Positions 1 through 5,180 of a stretch of 6,314 bases of DNA are shown here, piece after piece. The stretch is taken from assembly GCA_040401695.1 (NCBI GenBank), contig JBBANY010000097.1, positions 1-6,314 of the forward strand, given 5' to 3'. The notes below the pieces were generated by a model, which did not search any database, was not told the origin of the DNA, and saw nothing but the letters and a program-made list of their open reading frames with translations. A program made the position numbers and the translations under genes. Position 1 is the stretch's first letter. The number at the start of each line of letters is the position of its first letter. Source of the stretch: F1-20-MAGs119 sp040401695. Lineage in GTDB: Bacteria > Actinomycetota > Acidimicrobiia > Acidimicrobiales > Ilumatobacteraceae.

Positions 1-191
1 GCCTTTTCATAGAGACGACGCAGATTCGGCCGGGCGAGCGAATAGTCCCAGGTGAAGAGCGCGTCCGAGTCGTCGCGCACCGCATGGAGAACTTCGTCAA
101 CATCGGTGTTGGTGATGCTGAGGATTGCCTCGATGTCGTCGAGGCCTTCGCGACCGATGATGTCCTGGTTGTCTCTTTCGGTGATCGACAC
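1..191 (-). CDS. Ferritin-like (AurF-type diiron) domain protein, N-terminal fragment
   Basis: This is the first 63 codons of a gene that leaves the window at its left edge. It begins at a GTG preceded by a good Shine-Dalgarno sequence (AAGGAAG on the minus strand, about 6 nt away). The fragment has an acidic, helix-forming start and then two recognisable stretches: S-D-x-L-F-T-W-D-Y at residues 42-50 and L-R-R-L-Y-E-K at 57-63. From memory these resemble the N-terminus of actinobacterial ferritin-like proteins related to the p-aminobenzoate N-oxygenase AurF, which use a diiron centre to oxidise organic substrates. The metal-binding Glu/His residues would lie downstream, outside the window, so the enzyme class cannot be confirmed here. 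It starts 30 bp after the TetR stop codon on the same strand, so the two probably form an operon and the TetR protein probably controls it. The substrate is unknown. Confidence 0.6.
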   Translation of the reverse strand, partial: MSITERDNQDIIGREGLDDIEAILSITNTDVDEVLHAVRDDSDALFTWDYSLARPNLRRLYEK

Positions 192-197
192 GGTGGT

Positions 198-205
198 CTT
201 CCTTT
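198..205 (-). promoter_or_regulatory. Shine-Dalgarno of the ferritin-like gene
   Basis: On the minus strand AAAGGAAG lies 6 nt before the GTG at 191 (8 nt when counted from AGGA). It fixes the GTG start. It also begins inside the last base of the second copy of the 15-bp direct repeat, so repeat and ribosome site are contiguous. Confidence 0.65.
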
Positions 206-236
206 CAGTCGTTGATGTGAATCAGTCGTTGATGTG
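205..236. repeat. 15-bp direct repeat spanning the TetR stop codon
   Basis: The sequence TCAGTCGTTGATGTG occurs perfectly at 205-219 and again at 222-236, with AA between (period 17). Read on the minus strand, the first copy is the last four TetR codons plus the TGA stop (His-Ile-Asn-Asp-stop). The second copy repeats this directly before the Shine-Dalgarno of the next gene. It may be a slipped-strand duplication that lengthened the intergenic leader, or a pair of protein-binding half sites. The sequence does not tell which. Confidence 0.8.
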
Positions 237-821
237 CACGGATGGATGGGTGAGAAAATTGAACGAATCGAGAAACTGACGAACACTTGCGTAGTCGGTG
301 AAGTCGACCTGCGCGCTCGGCGCAAGGAAGTACGAGATGACGAGACGCGCGAGCACCTCGACTATCTGCGTCGCTGCCTCGTGCGAGATGTATTGCTCGG
401 CAAGGGGCGTGAGAACTTGTGTCGCCATCAGTACGACGCGCGGCAGCCCGTCGACCGTCAGTTGCCCCAGCACCTCGCCGCGTTCGGCGGCAAGCAACAT
501 CGCAAGTTGATCGTCGTCGGCCAACTCACGGCTCGCCACCACGATGCAGCGCGCGAGCAGATCACCGAGGTCGGTGGATCCCTCCGCCTCGCCGCGCAAC
601 TTTTCGAAAAAGACCTCGAGTTCACGCACGCGCATCGCCTCGAAGAGAACCTCACGACCACCCGGAAAGAGCCGGTAGATCGTCGCCCGCGACAGACCCG
701 AGCGCCCCACGATGTCGTCGATGGTGACCTTGGCAAGGCCGAGTTCGTCGATGCACGCGCGCGTCGCATCGAGCACGCGCGTCTCATCGCGGGTCAACTC
801 GCGGAATCCCCCCTGCCCCAT
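222..821 (-). CDS. TetR/AcrR-family transcriptional regulator
   Basis: The product is a 199-residue, probably dimeric, DNA-binding repressor. With the chosen start as residue 1, a first helix (about 10-28, T-R-D-E-T-R-V-L-D-A-T) leads into a classic TetR helix-turn-helix at about 33-52, containing T-I-D-D-I, G-L-S-R-A-T-I-Y and R-L-F. It continues G-G-R-E-V-L-F-E-A-M, the usual start of helix 4. The rest is a helical C-terminal domain for ligand and dimer contacts with no recognisable ligand signature. An in-frame ATG at 839 would add six residues, but neither start has a Shine-Dalgarno. I prefer 821 because a TANNNT box ends exactly 7 nt before it, as in leaderless actinobacterial genes. It lies upstream of, and codirectional with, the ferritin-like gene, and divergent from the amino acid ABC importer. 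A palindrome over its promoter suggests autoregulation. The ligand is unknown. Confidence 0.92.
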   Translation of the reverse strand: MGQGGFRELTRDETRVLDATRACIDELGLAKVTIDDIVGRSGLSRATIYRLFPGGREVLFEAMRVRELEVFFEKLRGEAEGSTDLGDLLARCIVVASRELADDDQLAMLLAAERGEVLGQLTVDGLPRVVLMATQVLTPLAEQYISHEAATQIVEVLARLVISYFLAPSAQVDFTDYASVRQFLDSFNFLTHPSVHIND

Positions 822-841
822 GCGTGAGACGTTACGCATGG
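818..841. promoter_or_regulatory. 24-bp palindrome, candidate TetR operator
   Basis: CCATGCGT (818-825), an 8-nt spacer and ACGCATGG (834-841) form a perfect inverted repeat with 8-bp arms. Its size and symmetry suit a TetR dimer. It covers the proposed -10 box and the transcription and translation start of the TetR gene, where a bound repressor would block RNA polymerase. Both possible TetR ATG codons fall inside the arms because each arm contains CATG. Binding by this TetR is an inference. It lies about 80 bp from the start of the divergent binding-protein gene, so an effect there is also possible. Confidence 0.5.
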
Positions 842-858
842 CTTTGTCTCATGGTCAA
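829..858 (-). promoter_or_regulatory. Candidate sigma-70-type promoter of the TetR gene (leaderless)
   Basis: On the minus strand there is TTGACC (853-858, five of six bases matching TTGACA), an 18-nt spacer and TAACGT (829-834, fitting TANNNT). Seven nucleotides then lead directly to the ATG at 821. This spacing would start transcription at or next to the A of the start codon. It is the only one of the four proposed leaderless promoters in the window with a good -35 element. Confidence 0.5.
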
Positions 859-919
859 GACATCTGTCACACTTTGAGCGCAATTTTTCGTCATCCCGAC
901 CAGAAAGAGACACCCACCC

Positions 920-1870
920 ATGCGCAAGACCAAGTCCTTGGCCGCTCTCGCCCTGACGGCCGGTCTGATCCTCGCCGCCTGCGGCGACGACAGCGATTCA
1001 TCGACGGCCGACACGACCGCCGCATCCGAAGAGACAGCCACGGCCGACACCACTGTGGCAGCCGAAGGTGACGCGGCAGCCGAAGGTGACGCGACAGCAG
1101 CCGGCACCGGCAACGAGTGCACCGCCGGCAAGACCCTGGAAGAGGGCAAGTTGACGATCGGTACGGGCAACCCCGCCTATTCACCGTGGGTCGAGAACGA
1201 CGCACCCGAAAGTGGCGAAGGATTCGAATCTGCCGTTGCCTACGCAGTCGCCGAGGAACTCGGCTTCTCGAAGGACACCGTGACCTGGGTCCGCACGTCG
1301 TTCGACGAGGCCATCCAGCCCGGCGTGAAGAACTTCGACTTCAACCTGCAGCAGTACTCGATCACCGACGAGCGCAAGAAGACGGTGTCGTTCAGTGATC
1401 CTTACTACACGAGCAACCAGGCCATCGTCGGCTTCGCGGATTCCGCAGCGGCCAACGCCACCTCGATCGCCGACCTGAAGGACCTGAAGTTCGGCGCACA
1501 GGCCGGCACGACGAGCCTCGACTTCATCACCGAGGTCATCGCCCCGTCATCCGAGCCCTTCGCCTATGACGACAACGCAGGCGCCAAGGCCGCTCTCGAA
1601 GCCAAGCAAGTGGACGCCATCGTGCTCGACCTTCCGACCGCGTTCTATGTCAGCGCCGTCGAGATCGAGGGCACCAAGGTCATCGGCCAGTTCCCCGCGA
1701 ACGCCGGATCGGGTGCCGATGAATTCGGCCTCGTGTTCGACCTCGACAACCCGCTCGTCGAGTGTGTGAACACCGCGCTTGCGGCACTGAAGGACGGCGG
1801 CGAACTTGCCGCCATCGAGAAGCAGTGGTTGTCGGACAAGACGGGTGCACCGGTCATCGCGACCGAATAG
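920..1870 (+). CDS. Polar amino acid ABC transporter substrate-binding lipoprotein
   Basis: This 316-residue extracytoplasmic receptor captures an amino acid for the importer encoded by the next two genes. The N-terminus is a lipoprotein signal peptide: basic M-R-K-T-K, a hydrophobic core, and lipobox L-A-A-C with the lipidated Cys21. A flexible Asp/Thr/Ala/Glu-rich linker (about 22-66) with internal repeats follows. Residues 70-313 match the bacterial solute-binding family 3 fold, including S-I-T-D-E-R-K-K (147-154) and F-S-D-P-Y-Y (158-163). By alignment from memory with HisJ-type proteins, Arg152, Thr197/Thr198 and Asp237 correspond to residues that grip the alpha-carboxylate and alpha-amino group, so an L-amino acid is likely. 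The side-chain preference cannot be read. Cys67 and Cys282 may form a disulfide. The ATG is preceded only by a weak purine stretch (AAAGAG, 904-909), and the lead region contains no TANNNT box. The permease gene begins 15 bp after its stop. Confidence 0.93.
   Translation: MRKTKSLAALALTAGLILAACGDDSDSSTADTTAASEETATADTTVAAEGDAAAEGDATAAGTGNECTAGKTLEEGKLTIGTGNPAYSPWVENDAPESGEGFESAVAYAVAEELGFSKDTVTWVRTSFDEAIQPGVKNFDFNLQQYSITDERKKTVSFSDPYYTSNQAIVGFADSAAANATSIADLKDLKFGAQAGTTSLDFITEVIAPSSEPFAYDDNAGAKAALEAKQVDAIVLDLPTAFYVSAVEIEGTKVIGQFPANAGSGADEFGLVFDLDNPLVECVNTALAALKDGGELAAIEKQWLSDKTGAPVIATE
1057..1092 (+). repeat. Perfect 18-bp tandem duplication in the lipoprotein linker
   Basis: The 18-bp unit GGCAGCCGAAGGTGACGC occurs twice in a row (1057-1074 and 1075-1092) and encodes A-A-E-G-D-A twice (residues 47-58). 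Just upstream, residues 29-40 and 41-52 form a degenerate 12-residue repeat (T-A-D-T-T-x-A-x-E-x-x-A). The linker therefore seems to have grown by in-frame repeat expansion and may vary in length between strains. Confidence 0.85.
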
Positions 1871-1873
1871 CAG

Positions 1874-1879
1874 TACCGT
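1874..1879 (+). promoter_or_regulatory. Candidate -10 box of a leaderless start for the permease gene
   Basis: TACCGT fits TANNNT and ends 6 nt before the permease ATG at 1886. The 15-nt gap after the binding-protein stop holds no Shine-Dalgarno. No clear -35 element is visible 17-18 nt upstream. This would be an internal promoter between the receptor and the permease/ATPase genes. The box alone is weak evidence, but it matches the pattern at three other starts in the window. Confidence 0.35.
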
Positions 1880-1885
1880 CGCACA

Positions 1886-2746
1886 ATGAACTTTGACTCT
1901 TCGACGGGCCCGTCGCGCGCTTCCGCGCGGCGGGCCTTCGAAGAGCAACGACGTCGGCGATCGATCACCATCGCCGCGATGAGCACGGTCGCCTTCGTCG
2001 CCCTCGTCGTCATACTCGTCCCGCGCATGCCGCGCTGGGACCGCGTCAAACAGTCGTTCTTCAGCGGGGAACAGTTCGCTGACTCCTTTCCTCGACTGCT
2101 CGATGCGTTCGTTCTCGACCTGAAGATCTTTGCGTGGTCGGTGCCGGTCATTCTCGGTTTCGGCATGTTGGTTGCCCTCGCCCGCGTGAGCCGCAATCCC
2201 GCCCTCTTCCCCATCCGTGCGCTGTGCGTCATCTACGTCGACCTGATGCGCGGCGTGCCCGTGCTGTTGTGGATCTATCTCATCGGATTCGGTGTGCCCG
2301 GTCTCGGCCTCGAACGGCCCTGGAACAGCCCGTTGCTCTGGGGAACCGTCGCACTTTGCCTCACGTACTCGAGCTACGTCTCCGAAGTGTTCCGCTCGGG
2401 CATCGAAGGCGTGCACGAAAGCCAGCGGGCTGCGGCGCGCTCGCTCGGTCTCACGCACGGCCAGACGTTGCGGCTTGTCGTGATTCCCCAAGCGGTGCGA
2501 CGCGTGATTCCTCCCCTCATGAACGACCTCGTCAGCCTGCAAAAGGACGTCGCGTTGGTGTCGCTGATCGGCCCGATCGAGATCCTTCGCCAGGCGGGTA
2601 TCGACAAGTCGAAGTTCGCGAACTTCACTCCCTACGTCGTTGCGGCGGTGATCTTCCTGTGCATCACGGTTCCGCTGACACGCACCGCCGACTGGCTACT
2701 CGCCCGTGAACGCAGGCGGACCGGAGCCACGAGGGTCGCGGCATGA
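1886..2746 (+). CDS. Polar amino acid ABC transporter permease (HisM/GlnP type)
   Basis: This 286-residue inner-membrane subunit forms the translocation path for the amino acid delivered by the upstream lipoprotein. It has a strongly basic cytoplasmic N-terminus (R-R-R-R at 22-25), a membrane segment at about 27-45, a loop, and further hydrophobic segments around 79-99, 110-140, 150-170 and 245-270. The family motif R-G-V-P (122-125) is present. The cytoplasmic coupling loop that docks on the ATPase is clear (about 180-203, R-S-L-G-L and V-I-P-Q-A), but the first position of the EAA motif is Ala182 instead of Glu. Only one permease gene is present, so a homodimer is likely. It starts 15 bp after the receptor gene without a Shine-Dalgarno, and its stop overlaps the ATPase start as ATGA. 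Confidence 0.93.
   Translation: MNFDSSTGPSRASARRAFEEQRRRRSITIAAMSTVAFVALVVILVPRMPRWDRVKQSFFSGEQFADSFPRLLDAFVLDLKIFAWSVPVILGFGMLVALARVSRNPALFPIRALCVIYVDLMRGVPVLLWIYLIGFGVPGLGLERPWNSPLLWGTVALCLTYSSYVSEVFRSGIEGVHESQRAAARSLGLTHGQTLRLVVIPQAVRRVIPPLMNDLVSLQKDVALVSLIGPIEILRQAGIDKSKFANFTPYVVAAVIFLCITVPLTRTADWLLARERRRTGATRVAA
2731..2734 (+). promoter_or_regulatory. Shine-Dalgarno of the ATPase gene inside the permease gene
   Basis: GAGG lies 8 nt before the ATG at 2743, within the last permease codons. It supports this start and a coupled translation of the overlapping pair. Confidence 0.5.
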
Positions 2747-3480
2747 ACGCACACCTTTCCATCCGCGGCGTCCACAAAGCGTTCGGCAGGAACGAGGTGC
2801 TGCGCGGCGTCTCGCTCGACGTTCCCCGCGGCAACGTCGTGGCGTTCATCGGTGCGTCGGGCTCGGGCAAGAGCACCCTGTTGCGGTGCATCAACCTTCT
2901 CGAACCGATCGATGACGGCGAGATCGTGCTCGATGGAACCGACATCTCGGCCCCCGGCTTCGATGCGAACGTCGCGCGCCGTGACGTTGGTCTGGTGTTC
3001 CAGAGCTACAACCTGTTCCCCCACATGAACGTGATGCGCAACATCACCCTCGCACTCACGCACGCAGCGGGTGCCGAGAAAAGCGCCGCCGAGGCCTCTG
3101 CGATGGACTTGCTCACTCGGTTCGGTCTCGCCGACAAGGCCCGCGCCTATCCCGAACAACTCTCCGGCGGACAACAGCAACGCGTCGCCATCATTCGCGC
3201 GGTCGCCCTGAAGCCGAGCGTTCTGCTGCTCGACGAAGTGACGGCCGCGCTCGACCCGCAGTTGGTGGGCGAAGTCCTCGACCTCATCGCCGAGCTCCGG
3301 ACTTCGGGCATGACCATGCTGATGGCGACACACGAGATGTCCTTTGCGCACAGCATCGCCGACACCGTGTGCTTCCTGCACGAAGGCACCATCCACGAAT
3401 CCGGCACGCCACAAGAAGTCCTCGATGCCCCGCGCGAAGAGAGAACCCGCGCCTTCCTTGCGCGGACCAACCGCCGCTGA
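2743..3480 (+). CDS. Polar amino acid ABC transporter ATP-binding protein (GlnQ/HisP type)
   Basis: The product is the 245-residue cytoplasmic ATPase that powers the importer. All nucleotide-binding motifs are intact: Walker A G-A-S-G-S-G-K-S-T (37-45), Q-loop Gln87 in F-Q-S-Y-N-L-F-P-H, signature L-S-G-G-Q (140-144), Walker B V-L-L-L-D-E (160-165) with catalytic Glu165, D-loop A-L-D (169-171), and switch His197 in A-T-H-E-M. The Q-loop sequence and the length of about 240-250 residues are typical of the polar amino acid uptake family. Residue 166 is Val where Pro is common (D-E-V-T instead of D-E-P-T), which should not stop catalysis. Its ATG overlaps the permease TGA by 4 bp, so the two are translationally coupled. 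Its TGA stop is followed without any gap by the stop codon of the convergent acyl-CoA ligase gene. Confidence 0.95.
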   Translation: MNAHLSIRGVHKAFGRNEVLRGVSLDVPRGNVVAFIGASGSGKSTLLRCINLLEPIDDGEIVLDGTDISAPGFDANVARRDVGLVFQSYNLFPHMNVMRNITLALTHAAGAEKSAAEASAMDLLTRFGLADKARAYPEQLSGGQQQRVAIIRAVALKPSVLLLDEVTAALDPQLVGEVLDLIAELRTSGMTMLMATHEMSFAHSIADTVCFLHEGTIHESGTPQEVLDAPREERTRAFLARTNRR

Positions 3481-5106
3481 CTACGCGGTCGGCAGAACGT
3501 AATCCGCGAAGCGGTCGCGCAGGGTCTTCTTCGAGAACTTTCCAACGCTCGTCTTCGGGACTTCGTCGATGAACACCACGTCGTCGGGAAGTTGCCACTT
3601 GGCGAGTCGCGGCACGAGGAAGTCGATGATCTCGTCCTTCGAGATCGTGTCGCCGTCCTTCGGAACGATGCAGGCGAGCGGGCGCTCGGCCCACTTCGGG
3701 TGCGGCACGCCGATGACTGCCGCCTCCTTGATCTTCGGGTGCGCCATGAGTTCGTTCTCCACGTCGACCGACGAAATCCACTCGCCGCCGCTCTTGATCA
3801 GGTCCTTCGTGCGGTCGACGAGACGCACGCGGCCCTGCGCGTCCATCGTCGCGACGTCACCGGTGCGCAGCCAGCCGTCGGCGGTGAAACTCTCCCCCGC
3901 CCTTTCGTCGTTGTAGTAGGTCGCCGCGATCCACGGACCACGGCACTGCAATTCACCGCTGGTTTCTCCGTCCCACGGCACCGGGTTCGTGGTGTCGGGC
4001 TCGACGACACGGCACTCGACCCCGAAGTTGATGCGGCCAACCGTCGTGCGCAGTTCGGCCTGTTCTTCGTGCGACAACAACTTGTCGGCTGCGGACAGGG
4101 TGCAGGTCGATGCAATCGGGCTGGTTTCGGTCATGCCCCATGCCTGCAGAATCGGCAGACCCGTCTGCTCGCGGTAGGCCTCGCTGAGTGCCTTCGGCAC
4201 CGCGGAGCCACCACACGGAATCGCCCGCAACGACGACGTGTCACGGCCCTTCAATTCCGGCAGGACACCCATCCAGATCGTGGGCACTCCGGCTGCGACG
4301 GTGACCTTCTCCTCGACGATGAGGTTCGCGATTGCCTTGCCCGACAGATCCGGTCCGGGCATCACGAGGCTCGCACCCGACGCAACCGCCGCATGGGCGA
4401 GGCCCCACGCGTTCGCATGGAACATCGGCACCACCGGCAGGATGATGTCGCTCTCGCGCGCTCCGAGGCTGTCGACCGTCATCGCACCCATCGTGTGCAG
4501 GTAGGTGCTGCGATGGCTGTAGACGACACCCTTCGGGTTGCCCGTCGTGCCACTCGTGTAACACATGCTTGCGGCCAGGTTTTCGTCGCGCACGTCGAAC
4601 TCGACGGGCTTCGCCTTGGCGAGAAGATCCTCGTAATCGTGCACCTGGACACCCGGCAGCACGGGCATGTCACCCGGTGCGTCATCCATCACGACGAGAT
4701 GTTTGACGCATCCGAACGTCGGAAACAGCGGCAGCAAGAGACCGAGGAGCGACTTGTCAGCGAAGATCACCTCGTCGTGAGCATGGTTGACGATGTACGT
4801 CACTTGCTCGGGGAACAAACGGATGTTGAGCGTGTGCAGTACCCGGCCGGTACAGGGCGCCGCAAAATACAGCTCGAGGTGGCGCTGCGTGTTCCATGCG
4901 AATGTCGCGACACGACCGTCAGCAGAAATCCCGAGATCGTCGAGCACGCCACCCAATCTGCGGGTTCGCTCGGCCCAATCGCCGTAGTTGATCGTCTCCT
5001 TGCCGCGGGGCGTCGCGGTGATGATGGTTTTGTCCCTGTGGTACTTCTCCGCCCGGTCGAAGAGGTGGACGATCGTCAACGGTGTGTCCTGCATGAGTCC
5101 GCGCAT
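3481..5106 (-). CDS. Fatty-acyl-CoA ligase (AMP-binding, AlkK/DmdB-like)
   Basis: This 541-residue cytoplasmic enzyme activates a carboxylic acid with ATP to an acyl-adenylate and then to the CoA thioester. The motifs of the adenylating superfamily are complete: P-loop T-S-G-T-T-G-N-P-K (184-192), A5 W-G-M-T-E-T-S (323-329), A7 T-G-D (415-417), A8 R-T-K-D-L-I-K-S-G-G-E-W-I-S (432-445), and the C-terminal P-K-T-S-V-G-K-F with catalytic Lys523. The opening M-R-G-L-M-Q-D-T-P-L and the V-P-M-F-H-A-N-A-W-G stretch (225-234) are typical of the medium/long-chain AlkK-like group, which also contains the methylmercaptopropionate-CoA ligase DmdB. The sequence alone does not choose between these substrates. 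I keep the first ATG because the family usually has these leading residues. No Shine-Dalgarno is present, but TACTCT sits 7 nt upstream, as in a leaderless gene. It is divergent from the VTT protein and shows no pathway link to the importer. Confidence 0.93.
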   Translation of the reverse strand: MRGLMQDTPLTIVHLFDRAEKYHRDKTIITATPRGKETINYGDWAERTRRLGGVLDDLGISADGRVATFAWNTQRHLELYFAAPCTGRVLHTLNIRLFPEQVTYIVNHAHDEVIFADKSLLGLLLPLFPTFGCVKHLVVMDDAPGDMPVLPGVQVHDYEDLLAKAKPVEFDVRDENLAASMCYTSGTTGNPKGVVYSHRSTYLHTMGAMTVDSLGARESDIILPVVPMFHANAWGLAHAAVASGASLVMPGPDLSGKAIANLIVEEKVTVAAGVPTIWMGVLPELKGRDTSSLRAIPCGGSAVPKALSEAYREQTGLPILQAWGMTETSPIASTCTLSAADKLLSHEEQAELRTTVGRINFGVECRVVEPDTTNPVPWDGETSGELQCRGPWIAATYYNDERAGESFTADGWLRTGDVATMDAQGRVRLVDRTKDLIKSGGEWISSVDVENELMAHPKIKEAAVIGVPHPKWAERPLACIVPKDGDTISKDEIIDFLVPRLAKWQLPDDVVFIDEVPKTSVGKFSKKTLRDRFADYVLPTA

Positions 5107-5113
5107 GTGGGCA

Positions 5114-5119
5114 AGAGTA
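5114..5119 (-). promoter_or_regulatory. Candidate -10 box of the leaderless acyl-CoA ligase gene
   Basis: On the minus strand TACTCT fits TANNNT and is followed by 7 nt and then the ATG at 5106. There is no Shine-Dalgarno and no clear -35 box. The 7-nt spacing equals that at the TetR gene. Confidence 0.4.
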
Positions 5120-5127
5120 GTCAGCCG

Positions 5128-5137
5128 CGAACGTTCG
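5128..5137. promoter_or_regulatory. 10-bp palindrome between divergent starts, possible operator
   Basis: CGAACGTTCG is a perfect palindrome in the 74-bp region between the divergent ligase and VTT genes. It lies just upstream of the ligase -10 box, where the promoter spacer would be. Symmetry does not extend beyond 10 bp, so the evidence for protein binding is thin. Confidence 0.25.
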
Positions 5138-5168
5138 GTTGGATGGCGTCGTTTCGCGTCCCGTCGGT

Positions 5169-5174
5169 TAGTTT
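5169..5174 (+). promoter_or_regulatory. Candidate -10 box of the leaderless VTT-protein gene
   Basis: TAGTTT fits TANNNT and ends 6 nt before the GTG at 5181. No Shine-Dalgarno precedes the GTG and no -35 consensus is evident. Confidence 0.4.
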
Positions 5175-5180
5175 TCGCCC

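Noticed and set aside
845..862. TGTCT-N8-AGACA inverted repeat upstream of the TetR gene
   Set aside because: The arms are only 5 bp and do not extend. It overlaps the -35 box and has the same spacer length as the main palindrome, but it is too short to support alone.
842..919. A promoter for the substrate-binding protein gene
   Set aside because: The region contains no TA dinucleotide, hence no TANNNT box, and I could not pair a credible -35 and -10. A promoter must exist near here but I cannot place it.
1547..2542. A 331-codon minus-strand frame across the receptor and permease genes
   Set aside because: It is Asp/Arg/His/Glu-rich without any domain pattern and runs opposite two well-supported transporter genes. 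It is a codon-usage shadow.
2632..3414. A 260-codon minus-strand frame opposite the ATPase gene
   Set aside because: It has no motifs, and the ATPase on the plus strand has all expected nucleotide-binding motifs.
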